From: CAWBBA01 sp963741625
GTDB lineage: Bacteria; Desulfobacterota; Desulfomonilia; Desulfomonilales; Desulfomonilaceae
Direction: 5' to 3'
Assembly: GCA_963741625.1 (NCBI GenBank)
Contig: CAVUIT010000009.1
Location: forward strand, 310,001 to 374,000
Length of the DNA: 64,000 nt
In this document: piece by piece, positions 17,199 to 25,897 of the stretch
Position numbering within the stretch: the stretch's first letter is position 1
Layout: each line of letters opens with the position of its first letter
Made by a program: the position numbers and the translations under genes
The notes under the pieces: model-generated
Databases searched by the model: none
What the model was told of the DNA's origin: nothing
What the model saw: only the letters and a program-made list of their open reading frames with translations

Positions 17199-17726
17199 TC
17201 AATCCTTCAAATACTTTCTCACCGCGTTGGTTACGAATTCCGAGAATGAAACATGGCCTCTTTTTTCGTCAATTGCCTCAATTATGCTTACGGGAAAATT
17301 CACCGCTTTTAATCTCATTATCTCTCTTGCCGTATCGCTTACGACAACGGGCTTAGCCTCTCTTGCCCGGTCCCTGACCCTAACTCCGAATTCCAGGACC
17401 TTTCCCTTATCTTCGATGAAACTGCTTTGGAGCACCTGAAATTCTTCGTCAGTCAAAGAGAGATTCCCAAAGCCCACGTAGTATTCATCTGTCGATTCGT
17501 CCTTTGTTACCCAGTCGATCTTGGCATGGCACGTGATCTTCTTGTCCCCTCCGGCTACCACCAGCCTTAGTTTGACGTTTTTTCCCACCTCAAATCCTGA
17601 GAATTGGCCGGGTTCCACGTTGCAGGGGACCTTAATACCGTACTTGAATGCAAGATCCGAATTGATGACCGGCGGAGTCGACGCGTATCGGGAATAGACT
17701 AGACCGTCGATATGCTTGTAATCCAT
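17199..17726 (-). CDS. PilZ-like domain protein with ribbon-helix-helix-like tail
   Basis: Protein of 175 residues. The first about 100 residues look like a PilZ-type barrel (NVEPGQFSGFEVGKNVKLRLVV, CHAKIDWVTKD, EYYVGFGNLSLTDEEFQVL). The C terminus (about 143-175, FPVSIIEAIDEKRGHVSFSE then FVTNAVRKYLKD) has the form of a ribbon-helix-helix DNA-binding motif: strand, helix, turn, helix. The combination suggests a ligand-responsive regulator, which is an inference. The start at 17726 has AGGAGC upstream. Confidence 0.6.
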   Translation of the reverse strand: MDYKHIDGLVYSRYASTPPVINSDLAFKYGIKVPCNVEPGQFSGFEVGKNVKLRLVVAGGDKKITCHAKIDWVTKDESTDEYYVGFGNLSLTDEEFQVLQSSFIEDKGKVLEFGVRVRDRAREAKPVVVSDTAREIMRLKAVNFPVSIIEAIDEKRGHVSFSEFVTNAVRKYLKD

Positions 17727-17866
17727 GTCGTTGCTCCTAATTTCAGAATGCTGCACTCACCCGGGTTTGGGCTCATTACACGTTGAGAGGAGGTCGAGTT
17801 TCACTGTATTCTGATTCTATCATGATGCGGCTTCCTATTTGCTTTTGCAATCAAAAATTATGCGAG

Positions 17867-19015
17867 TCAGATCACTCCCTGCTGGACCAGGGACGCCAAA
17901 TCATCATCGGATCGGCCCAAGCCCATGAGGATTTCGCGAGTGTCTCCGCCTAGAGCCGGAGCAGGTCGATCTTCGACAGAGGAGGAATCGGACAATTTGA
18001 TAGGAGAGGCCAGAAAACGGGAACCATCGTGCAATCGAGTGACCATGTCCCGGGCTTCCACAAGCGATGAGTCCGCGGCTTCTTCCAGGGAAAGGACGGG
18101 TTCACAGCATGCGTCGGAATCTTTCAACTGGACCACCCATTCATCCCTGGTGCGCGAAGCGAAGATTTGCTCCACCTCAGTAACGATTTCCGGTCCTCCG
18201 AACTGTCCACCCACCAGATCTTGTCGGTTCACGGTAGTGCAGAAATTTTCCCAAAATTTGAATTCAAGGGCTCCCAATGACATATATTTCCCGTCTCTGG
18301 TCCTGTACAGCCCGTAGCAGGGAAAGCGACCGGTCAGAAGCATATTTCCTGCTTCGGCATGCTCCAATCCGGCCTGGACTCCACCGAAGACCATAGTGGC
18401 CAGGGAAAAGGCGCCGTCAAACATCGCCGCGTCCACGAATTGTCCTCGCCCTGTCCTTCCTCGCTGAATTATTGCGGCGAGGAGGCCCGCCAAAGCCATG
18501 AGACTTCCTCCGGCCAAATCCGCAATCTGGACGCCTGGGAGCGCCAGGTTCCCTTGTCGAGTGCCGGTCATTCCGATGATGCCCGCAAGCGACAGGTAGT
18601 TCACATCGTGTCCGGCACGAATCCTATATGGCCCGTCGTGGCCGTATCCCGTTATGGATACGTAAATCAAGCGAGGATTGCGAGCGCTGACAGCATCAAA
18701 GTCGAGCCCCAGGCGCTCCATGGTTCCCGGCCTGAATCCTTCGACAAGCACGTCGTACGTATCCACAAGTTCCAGGAGCAACCTTTTCCCTTCGGGACGT
18801 TTGAGGTTCAGGGCCAGACTCTTTTTGTTGCGGTTGACCGCGGCAAAGAAGGGAGAATCCTGGCTGCCGCCAAGGGCGCGAGCGTAGTCTCCGCCTACGG
18901 GATTTTCCACCTTAACTACTTCAGCCCCCATGACAGCGAGCAGCCACGTCATATAAGGGCCCGGAAGGTTCATGGTCAGATCCAGGACCTTTAGACCCTC
19001 AAGAGCTTGGGACAT
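17867..19015 (-). CDS. CaiB/BaiF family (class III) CoA-transferase
   Basis: Enzyme of 382 residues that moves CoA between carboxylic acids, or racemises 2-methylacyl-CoA in some relatives. Family motifs: LEGLKVLDLTMNLPGPYMT at the N terminus, GAEVVKVENPVGGDYAR near 32, NRNKKSLALNLKRPEG near 64, LVEGFRPGTMERLGLD near 95 and ISITGYGHDGPYR-type sequence near 125. The catalytic Asp is expected in QIADLAGGSLMAL near 165. The frame extends to a TTG at 19021, but the ATG at 19015 is preferred. It is divergent from a livMGF operon; import and activation of the same organic acid is a reasonable guess. Confidence 0.88.
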   Translation of the reverse strand: MSQALEGLKVLDLTMNLPGPYMTWLLAVMGAEVVKVENPVGGDYARALGGSQDSPFFAAVNRNKKSLALNLKRPEGKRLLLELVDTYDVLVEGFRPGTMERLGLDFDAVSARNPRLIYVSITGYGHDGPYRIRAGHDVNYLSLAGIIGMTGTRQGNLALPGVQIADLAGGSLMALAGLLAAIIQRGRTGRGQFVDAAMFDGAFSLATMVFGGVQAGLEHAEAGNMLLTGRFPCYGLYRTRDGKYMSLGALEFKFWENFCTTVNRQDLVGGQFGGPEIVTEVEQIFASRTRDEWVVQLKDSDACCEPVLSLEEAADSSLVEARDMVTRLHDGSRFLASPIKLSDSSSVEDRPAPALGGDTREILMGLGRSDDDLASLVQQGVI

Positions 19016-19345
19016 TTTCAATCACCATCATTCTAACTTATTGGATCACGCCCACGTGATTGTACGCCATTTCAGGCCAGTCGGAAAAACATGCGCATGT
19101 ATGGGCTAATGGCCATTGATCATTGCCCACCCACAGGGGTCTGTCAAGGCTCATGCTTGAATCCTTCACAAGAATGTCAACGCCCGGCAGCCGGGACAGA
19201 ACCTCCGGAAGGGTAACAAATCAAGTGCATACCGTCGACAATGCTGGTATCCTTTGCCGTGCCGACCTCGGCTCGCTTGACCGACAAACGGCCCTGTTAA
19301 ATGTTGAAGAACTTTCGCACTTGAACATCCAACGGGGATCAAACA
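19016..19345. other. Divergent intergenic region
   Basis: About 330 bases between the CoA-transferase and livM. No coding remnant of livH or livK was found in any frame. It must contain the promoters of both divergent units. An imperfect dyad CACGCCCACGTG near 19048 could be a regulator site, weakly supported. Confidence 0.35.
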
Positions 19346-20398
19346 GTGCTCGAACGTGATCGTATCCTTACCTGCGCCAGCCTTGCAGCTTTCCTGTTAT
19401 TCCTCTGGTACGCAGACAACTATTTCAGTGAATATTCGATCCGCATTCTCAACAATATTGCCATCTTTACGATCCTTGCGGTGAGCTACAACCTCATCAA
19501 CGGGGTGACAGGACAGTTTTCGCTTGGGCCCCACGCTTTCTTGGCTGTTGGAGCCTACACGTGCGCCATCCTTACATTGTCTCCCGAGGAGAAACTTCGA
19601 TCCTTCATAATAGAGCCCATGATCTGGCCGCTGTCTCAGATCAGCGTCTCGTTTCCGGTTTCGCTTTTGATTGCTGGTCTGGTGACAGCTTTTTTTGCAC
19701 TATTGGTGGCAGTGCCTGTATTCCGTGTGCGAGGCGACTATCTGGCCATTGTGACGTTTGGATTCGGCGAGGTGATTCAGGTAGTCACGAACAATATCGT
19801 GCCCATCACCAATGGCCCACTGGGACTTAAAGGGCTCGCGCCATATACGAACCTATGGTGGAGTTGGGGCGTTTGCCTCATGACTCTTTTCTGTATCGTC
19901 CGCCTTGTCAATTCTTCTTACGGCCGCGCAATGAAGTCCGTCAGGGAAGACGAGACAGCCGCAGAAGCCATGGGCATCAATGCATTCTGGATCAAGACCC
20001 TGGCGTTCACGTTCAGCGCGTTCTTTCAAGGAGTGGCGGGTGGGCTGCTGGCCCATCTGATAACCACCATTTCGCCTTCCCTCTTCACATTTATGCTCAC
20101 GTTCAACCTTCTCATCATGATCGTCGTAGGAGGCCTGGGCAGCACAACCGGCGCGGTTCTTGGGGCAGCGATCGTGACATGGGGCGGGGAACTGCTGAGG
20201 GCCTTTGAAGAACCACTGACGATCTTCGGTTACTATTATGAAGGAATTCCCGGCATGCGGATGGTTATCTTCTCCCTGTTATTGATCGTCGTAATGCTTT
20301 TTGCCAGGAGCGGAATCATGGGGAGGAGGGAGTTCTCGTGGCAGGGCTTGTTTGACTGGGGCCGGTTGATCTACGGTCGCATGGTGAGGAAAAGATGA
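19346..20398 (+). CDS. livM: LIV-type ABC transporter permease LivM (second set)
   Basis: Permease of 350 residues with about 10 membrane segments. Signatures: VSYNLINGVTGQFSLGPHAF near 45, VRGDYLAIVTFGFGEVIQVV near 128, and GVAGGLLAHLITTISPSLF near 230. The start is GTG with AACGGGGA upstream. It overlaps livG by 4 bases. Unlike the operon at 2.8-7.6 kb, no livH precedes it, so it must either pair with a LivH encoded elsewhere or form the pore alone. Confidence 0.9.
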   Translation: MLERDRILTCASLAAFLLFLWYADNYFSEYSIRILNNIAIFTILAVSYNLINGVTGQFSLGPHAFLAVGAYTCAILTLSPEEKLRSFIIEPMIWPLSQISVSFPVSLLIAGLVTAFFALLVAVPVFRVRGDYLAIVTFGFGEVIQVVTNNIVPITNGPLGLKGLAPYTNLWWSWGVCLMTLFCIVRLVNSSYGRAMKSVREDETAAEAMGINAFWIKTLAFTFSAFFQGVAGGLLAHLITTISPSLFTFMLTFNLLIMIVVGGLGSTTGAVLGAAIVTWGGELLRAFEEPLTIFGYYYEGIPGMRMVIFSLLLIVVMLFARSGIMGRREFSWQGLFDWGRLIYGRMVRKR

Positions 20399-21162
20399 CG
20401 GAGACGTTATTCCGCACTGAGGGTCTATCGGTGGTATTCGGAGGCCTGGCTGCTCTGAACAATCTCGATCTGGAGATTGAACAGGGGCAGATCATAGGAC
20501 TCATCGGCCCCAACGGCGCGGGCAAAACCACCGCTTTTAATGCGATAACGGGGAGCGTGCGGCCTTCGGCGGGGCACGTTATTTTTCAAGGAATGGATAT
20601 CACCGGATGGCGAACCCACAGAATTGCCCGCACGGGCATTGCCCGTACTTTTCAACAAATCAGACTATACGACGACCTGTCCGTACTTGAAAATGTGATG
20701 GTAGCAGGTCATGCATCTATACACTACTCGTTTGTGGAAGCGGTTGTCGGGTTCGGCCGCTTTTCGGCCGATGAACGGCGGATCAGGTCAAAGGCAGAGT
20801 ACTTACTCGAACTCATGGGGCTCATTGAAACGGCTGCTGAGAAGGCCGAGTCGCTGCCTTACGGCAGGCAGCGCAAACTGGAGATGGCCAGGGCCTTGGC
20901 ACTGGAACCCAAACTTCTGCTTCTCGACGAGCCCGTGGCAGGAATGAATCCCAGAGAAACGATTGAGTTCGGCGAGCTGCTCGGTAAGCTGCACGGAGAC
21001 CTAAACCTTACGATAGGGCTTATAGACCATGACATGCCGTTTGTCATGGACATCTGCCACAGAATTAAAGTGATCGATCATGGTATCCCGATTGCTTGGG
21101 ACACACCGGAGGAGATCCAGAGGGATGAACGAGTGATCGCCGCATATCTAGGTGAGGGCTGA
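20395..21162 (+). CDS. livG: LIV-type ABC transporter ATP-binding protein LivG (second set)
   Basis: ATPase of 255 residues. Walker A GPNGAGKTT is near residue 40 and Walker B LLLLDEPVAGMNPRE near 180, preceded by SLPYGRQRKLEMARAL as the signature region. The AGMNPRE segment is typical of LivG. Its ATG overlaps the livM stop (ATGA arrangement) and its stop shares one base with the next start, so translation is coupled across the operon. Confidence 0.92.
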   Translation: MTETLFRTEGLSVVFGGLAALNNLDLEIEQGQIIGLIGPNGAGKTTAFNAITGSVRPSAGHVIFQGMDITGWRTHRIARTGIARTFQQIRLYDDLSVLENVMVAGHASIHYSFVEAVVGFGRFSADERRIRSKAEYLLELMGLIETAAEKAESLPYGRQRKLEMARALALEPKLLLLDEPVAGMNPRETIEFGELLGKLHGDLNLTIGLIDHDMPFVMDICHRIKVIDHGIPIAWDTPEEIQRDERVIAAYLGEG

Positions 21163-21908
21163 TGATGCCCAGCGGGACGCCCATGCTGGAGATAGAGGGA
21201 CTCCACGTGAAATACGGCGGAATCCATGCCTTAAAAGGGATTTCCGTAAATGTGGAGGAAATGCGCATCGTGACGCTCCTTGGCGCGAACGGAGCCGGCA
21301 AGACCACTACAATCAAAGCAGTGTCCGGAATGGTTCCGATAACGGCGGGTGACGTGCGATTCCTCGGGCGATCATTAAAGAACATGCCTGCCCATGCAAT
21401 TCAGAAACTCGGGCTGGTTCACATCCCTGAAGGCAGGAAGATCTTTGCCAACCTTACTGTCCGGGAAAATCTCATTATGGGCGCGTACAACAACAGCGAC
21501 AAAAGTGACGTCGCGCGTACTATGGACAGAATATTTGCTGCCTTCCCTATACTCGAAATGAGGTCTGATCAGCTTGGTGGCACACTTTCAGGTGGAGAAC
21601 AACAAATGCTCGCGATTGGGCGAGCCATGATGTCTAGACCGAAGCTCCTCATGATGGACGAACCTTCGCTGGGACTGGCGCCTATGGTCGTGGCAGAGGT
21701 TTTCCGGGTAATCGAAGAGATTCGCAAAGAAGGGGTAACTATCTTTTTGATAGAACAAAACGCAAATGTGGCGTTGAAAATTACGGACCATGCGTTTCTT
21801 CTTGAGACGGGCAACATTGTTATGGAAGGTTCAGGCGAAGAGTTCTTGAACAATCCGAGGGTCAAGCAGGCATATCTGGGAGAGAGGGCAAAACCGCAGA
21901 CAGGCTGA
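21162..21908 (+). CDS. livF: LIV-type ABC transporter ATP-binding protein LivF (second set)
   Basis: ATPase of 248 residues with Walker A GANGAGKTT near residue 45, signature LSGGEQQMLAIGRAM near 145 and Walker B LLMMDEPSLGLAPM near 165. It closes the three-gene operon. An internal ATG at 21183 would give a start closer to the usual LivF N terminus (MLEIEGLHVKYG). A GC-rich hairpin and T-rich tract follow at 22068-22118. Confidence 0.92.
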   Translation: MMPSGTPMLEIEGLHVKYGGIHALKGISVNVEEMRIVTLLGANGAGKTTTIKAVSGMVPITAGDVRFLGRSLKNMPAHAIQKLGLVHIPEGRKIFANLTVRENLIMGAYNNSDKSDVARTMDRIFAAFPILEMRSDQLGGTLSGGEQQMLAIGRAMMSRPKLLMMDEPSLGLAPMVVAEVFRVIEEIRKEGVTIFLIEQNANVALKITDHAFLLETGNIVMEGSGEEFLNNPRVKQAYLGERAKPQTG

Positions 21909-22551
21909 CGAATTTACGACATCCTCGGCATCCTTTCCCTGAAAATATGGCCGTTCGCGTCGGAAAACATTCAAGTTCTTTGAGAAGTGACTTGACTCGC
22001 TGACCCTCTAGTGGTAGGGAAAGGCCCGGCCTCAACCTCGGGGGAGGGAGGGGCCTTCAAACCGGCAAACCGGCGGGTGAGGGTGCCGGGCATCCTCCCC
22101 ACCGGTTTCATTTTTTCTGCGCCAAGCCCCCGCATTTCTGCTCTCAGCCGCTAGAGCAATACCAATGAGCGTTCAAAGAAGTGACATCAGCAATGGCCGG
22201 CAGGGACGCCGGCCGCTACCATAATGTGATAGTGGCCCCGCGCAGAACGCGGGGTGCTTGCCATGTTTACTTGTATGAAAGCGCACTGGTATTATTCGCA
22301 TACTTGAAGCTTGGGGGAAGTTGCAGTTGCATTCCCGCTCCCACGCGGCAGAGCCAATCCTCGAAAAACAACTCCCTTTACATGCAACCAGCGATGATTT
22401 ATAAAGTCTCTTCACGCCGTTAGTCGGGGTGTGATGACGGCACGTTTGGGATGAGCTTCCAGAGCATTGTTGCGTGGCGCCAATTGAGAGGGCGAGAAGC
22501 TGTGCAATAAAGTTTTTTTATGGCGCAATCGTCAGGCAGAGAGAGAAGAAC
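21909..22551. other. Gene-free region with palindromes and a probable terminator
   Basis: About 640 bases with no plausible protein. At 22068-22118 AAACCGG...CCGGTTT with inner GGTGAGG/CCTCCCC pairing is followed by CATTTTTTCTG, a likely terminator for livMGF. Around 22188-22205 GCCGGC-AGGGAC-GCCGGC is another copy of the spacer palindrome type. The last 150 bases should hold the lepB promoter. Confidence 0.45.
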
Positions 22552-23169
22552 ATGACGGCAGATACTCAGGCCGGTAGAAAGACAAAATCAAACCGCAACA
22601 TATTCCAGGAATATTCGGAAGCATTTGTTGTAGCAGTAGTGCTGGCGATTATTATCAGAGCCCTGTTTGTTCAGGCGTTCAAGATTCCTTCAAGCTCCAT
22701 GGAACCCACCCTTCTCGTTGGGGACCACATTCTCGTAAACAAGCTTCTTTATGGTATTCGAATTCCTTTTACCGACAAGCGATGGCCTGAGTTCGTTCAG
22801 CCCAGACGGGGAGATGTGATTGTATTCGTATTCCCCGAAGATCGGACCAAGGATTTCATCAAGCGGGTGGTGGGCATCGCTAGGGATACAATAGAGATCC
22901 GAAACAAACAGGTCATTCTCAACGGGCAACCAGTTACCAACCCCCACGCTTACTTTGGTGACAAGGGGTTTCATCCCGCTCGAGACAACATGAATCCTGT
23001 CACGGTCCCTCCAGGCCATCTTTTCGTGATGGGCGATAACAGAGACTTCAGCCATGATAGCAGGTTCTGGGGCTTCGTCCCTTTGGACGATGTCAAAGGG
23101 GAAGCGTTCCTGATCTACTATTCCGCCCATGCCGATGGATGGCGCCGCCTCTTCAAAATAATTCGCTGA
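22552..23169 (+). CDS. lepB: Signal peptidase I
   Basis: Membrane protease that removes Sec signal peptides outside the cytoplasmic membrane. It has 205 residues, one transmembrane segment (about 24-42) and the family boxes: PSSSMEPTLLVGD with catalytic Ser49, DFIKRVVGIARDTIEI with catalytic Lys104, and GDNRDFSHDSRFWGFVP near 155. The start at 22552 is chosen over an ATG at 22474 because the family begins shortly before the membrane segment and GAGAGAAGAA lies upstream. Confidence 0.92.
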   Translation: MTADTQAGRKTKSNRNIFQEYSEAFVVAVVLAIIIRALFVQAFKIPSSSMEPTLLVGDHILVNKLLYGIRIPFTDKRWPEFVQPRRGDVIVFVFPEDRTKDFIKRVVGIARDTIEIRNKQVILNGQPVTNPHAYFGDKGFHPARDNMNPVTVPPGHLFVMGDNRDFSHDSRFWGFVPLDDVKGEAFLIYYSAHADGWRRLFKIIR

Positions 23170-23241
23170 GCCGACACGTGCTTGCCACGAAGTCGAACAG
23201 CGCTATTCGGCAGACTCAGACCCGGCCGCAATACAAAAAAC

Positions 23242-23270
23242 TTGACACACTGCTGCTACACAGTGTAGTT
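23242..23270 (+). promoter_or_regulatory. Candidate promoter with internal palindromic operator
   Basis: TTGACA at 23242-23247 is a perfect -35 element; TAGTTG at 23265-23270, 17 bases on, could be a weak -10. The spacer contains the perfect 13-bp palindrome CTACA-CAG-TGTAG (23256-23268). A repressor bound there would block polymerase. CopY/BlaI-type sites (TACA-N2-TGTA) look similar but have a 2-base centre. It stands about 75 bases before the first gene of the metal-efflux cluster. Confidence 0.5.
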
Positions 23271-23344
23271 GTGCTGCGAACGTACTCGAGGATTAGTAAA
23301 ATTCCTCAAGGCAACAAAATAGGGAATGATTTCAACTTGCTTGT

Positions 23345-23761
23345 ATGACTAAGAAGCACATCACAACATGGACCGTTCTATTTGCCTTCCTTATAGCAGG
23401 GATTTCGGGGGTACCGACGTGGTGCTTCGGTGATGACGGTCACGTTCAAATAGGTGACGTGTCCTGCTGTTTGGAATCCAACGTCCAAACTGGGTCTCAT
23501 TGCGCGCCGGTGGTCGACAACGCCGCGACCGACGACGAATGCGGAGGCTGCGTGCACATTCCCGTGTTCGCAGTTGGTCCTAATTCAAGTTTCACACGTG
23601 TTCAACACCCATCGACACCTATCCATCAATCAGCAATTACGGTGTGCATCTCTTGTGCCTTCTTGGTTGCACACTTACGTTTCGCAGGTTTAGCACACGG
23701 GTTTCTTTTCGTATCGAGTTCCAGTCCCGCATCCCTCCGTACCGTTATTCTTCTCATTTAG
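23345..23761 (+). CDS. Small exported Cys-rich protein of the efflux cluster
   Basis: Protein of 138 residues with a signal sequence (about 1-28) and a cysteine-bearing region (VSCCLESN, HCAPVVDN, DECGGCVHIPV) that could bind metal. The C terminus SLRTVILLI is typical of short proteins that precede RND metal-efflux genes. I do not recognise a named family. The ribosome-binding site is weak. Position before czcB/czcA suggests a periplasmic metal-handling role, which is an inference. Confidence 0.55.
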   Translation: MTKKHITTWTVLFAFLIAGISGVPTWCFGDDGHVQIGDVSCCLESNVQTGSHCAPVVDNAATDDECGGCVHIPVFAVGPNSSFTRVQHPSTPIHQSAITVCISCAFLVAHLRFAGLAHGFLFVSSSSPASLRTVILLI

Positions 23762-24039
23762 ACCCCATCGTTAATAAGTTTCGTTCTGATCAAGCGTCTC
23801 GGATTTTCTCCACGCCGAGTCCTGTCGAATACGCGCGAGCTTTTCAGGATCGCGACAACAGTGGCTTATGAGTCTGTGGGCATGGTTGAAAATCAGGGCA
23901 ACTGATCGAGACCCAGCCATTTCTCGGTGGAAGGAAGTTCCAGAGATGTCTTCCCATGATCCACCAGTGCTCCAAAAACAGTTTTGTACCACCCAAGAAC
24001 GGTATTCACCGTGGGGTGAAATTCCACCAGAGGAGAAAG

Positions 24040-24255
24040 ATGATGAAAAAGCTAGTTTTCGCATTAACTCTCATGGCGTTCACGATGTCCGCTTCCGCTG
24101 TACTGGCGGCCGGCGGAGACGGGAACCGGGACAGTCTGCGGCAAGCCTGGGCGGCAATACAGGCCCAAGAAAAGAAACAAGCGGCCGCCGAAAAGGCCGC
24201 GGCAGACGCAGCCAAGGCTCCTTCGTCCCAAACCAAGTCTAAGAATCAAAGATGA
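24040..24255 (+). CDS. Small exported Ala/Lys-rich protein
   Basis: A 71-residue protein: signal peptide (about 1-24, ending AVLAAGG) and a helical, Ala-, Lys- and Gln-rich mature part (QAWAAIQAQEKKQAAAEKAA). It could form a short coiled coil. AGAGGAG precedes tandem ATG codons at 24040 and 24043. It sits between two genes of the efflux cluster. Function unknown. Confidence 0.55.
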   Translation: MMKKLVFALTLMAFTMSASAVLAAGGDGNRDSLRQAWAAIQAQEKKQAAAEKAAADAAKAPSSQTKSKNQR

Positions 24256-24524
24256 TCTGAACCAGGCCGACATGCAAGCCTGGTGCCCCCTGGCCGCCTA
24301 GAGGTCGGTTTGTCCGGGCCCGCTGGGCAACGAAAACGGGGGTGGCCATTGGTGTCACCCCCGCCGACTTCGCACCGCAAAAGTGCCTGTATCAGACGGC
24401 TCGCCCGCGGGGAAGCATTACAACGACAACGCAGCATCTGAAGGTTTTGAGCGCACTGGATGCTGTCAGTAGTGAACCAATCGTCGTGAAGATCATCTGA
24501 GACATGGAGTAGGGAGATCAACCT

Positions 24525-25871
24525 ATGAAGGACAGAAAAGGGCTCGTCGTGGGGTTAGTCGCCCTGGGCCTGATACTCGCAGTAGTTGCCATTAATCGCT
24601 ACGTTGGTCCGGCGCGTGCCACAACTGAACCGAGGTACGGTGAGAAAGGCCACGACGGCCACGAGGATCATGACGGCCATAGGAAGCCTGTCGAGCTGAA
24701 ACACCGCCAAGGTGAGCAAGATCGTGATGAACATGGGCATGACCAGGGCAAAGCAGCGAAGGAACTTGAGCCTGATATCGACCACGCATCTCATGACGAT
24801 AGCGTGGATGAAAGAATTGTACGGCTGTCCGACCGTCAGCTCCGGGAATCCGGAATAGAAGCGGAGAAAGCTGGGCCTGGCAAGCTCGAGGTAAATTTGA
24901 CACTTCCTGGCGAAATTGTCGTCAATGCAGACAAGATGGCTCACATAGTGCCTCGCTTGGCCGGAGTGGTCAAAGAAGTACGGAAAAACCTCCAGGATTC
25001 AGTCCAAGCCGGAGAGGTCATGGCTGTGATCGACAGCCGAGAGTTGGCGGAAACCAAAGCCAAGTACTTGGCGGCGCTGAAACGGATGGAACTGGCGGAA
25101 AGCAACTTCAATAGGTTCGAGCATCTTTGGAAAAAGGATACCATAGCGGAAAAGCAGTTTCTCGAAGTAAAAACAACTTTCTCGGAAGCCCAAATCGAAC
25201 TTCAATCCGCTGAGCACAAACTTTACGCGATGGGATTTTCAGAGGAACACCTGAAACAATTTCCTCTGCATCCAAATACCTCATTGACACGCTATGAAAT
25301 CGTTGCCCCATTCGAGGGATCCGTGATTAACAAACATATCACCCTGGGAGAGATGCTGAAAGAAGATGCAGACGCTTTCATAGTCGCGGACCTGCGTTCC
25401 GTCTGGGTTAACCTGAGCGTGAATCAAAAGGACCTTCCTAACGTGAAAGAAGGCCAAAATGTAGCGATTTCTGGCGTGCGCGGCATTCCCGAGGTTCGTG
25501 GAGAAATTGCTTATGTGGAGCCGATAGTCGTAGAAAAAACCCGCACTGCGCTTGCCAGAGTGGTTCTCCCTAATCCCGAAAGAGTTTGGCGTCCGGGACT
25601 GTTCGTTTCGGTCAAGGTGACCCTCGACAGCATGGACGTCCCGCTGCTGATCTCAAAATCCGCGATCCAGACCATTGAAGGCAAAAGCATTGCCTTTGTG
25701 GACACAGGAAAAGGTTTTGAGACCCGACAGTTAAAACTCGGGCGTTCGAACGAATCCCAGGTGGAAATCACCTCCGGCCTGGCCCCCGGAGAGCGTTACG
25801 CCTCGAACGGTTCGTTTCTTTTCAAGGCCCATCTAGAAAAGAGCAAAGCCGCCCATTCCCACGAACACTAG
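24525..25871 (+). CDS. RND efflux periplasmic adaptor (CzcB/CusB type)
   Basis: Membrane-fusion protein of 448 residues linking an inner-membrane RND pump to an outer-membrane channel. One N-terminal membrane anchor (about 8-28) is followed by a His/Asp-rich stretch (about 40-92; GHDGHEDHDGHRKP, DEHGHDQGK) likely to bind metal. Then come barrel-sandwich halves (VNLTLPGEIVVNADKMAHIV, RYEIVAPFEGSVINKHITLG) around a helical hairpin (about 165-240), and the beta-barrel domain. The start has GTAGGGAG upstream. Zn, Co, Cd, Cu or Ag are all possible substrates. No outer-membrane channel gene is nearby. Confidence 0.88.
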   Translation: MKDRKGLVVGLVALGLILAVVAINRYVGPARATTEPRYGEKGHDGHEDHDGHRKPVELKHRQGEQDRDEHGHDQGKAAKELEPDIDHASHDDSVDERIVRLSDRQLRESGIEAEKAGPGKLEVNLTLPGEIVVNADKMAHIVPRLAGVVKEVRKNLQDSVQAGEVMAVIDSRELAETKAKYLAALKRMELAESNFNRFEHLWKKDTIAEKQFLEVKTTFSEAQIELQSAEHKLYAMGFSEEHLKQFPLHPNTSLTRYEIVAPFEGSVINKHITLGEMLKEDADAFIVADLRSVWVNLSVNQKDLPNVKEGQNVAISGVRGIPEVRGEIAYVEPIVVEKTRTALARVVLPNPERVWRPGLFVSVKVTLDSMDVPLLISKSAIQTIEGKSIAFVDTGKGFETRQLKLGRSNESQVEITSGLAPGERYASNGSFLFKAHLEKSKAAHSHEH

Positions 25872-25897
25872 AATGTTTCAAAGCTCATGGTTGAAAA

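Noticed and set aside
16921..17439. Right-facing ORF of 172 codons overlapping the PilZ-like gene
   Set aside because: It lies mostly antisense to 17199-17726, which has a ribosome-binding site, domain pattern and its own terminator; the right-facing frame has none of these.
19016..19345. Decayed livH before the second livM
   Set aside because: None of the LivH landmarks (GGLYALIG, NLAHG) can be found in any frame.
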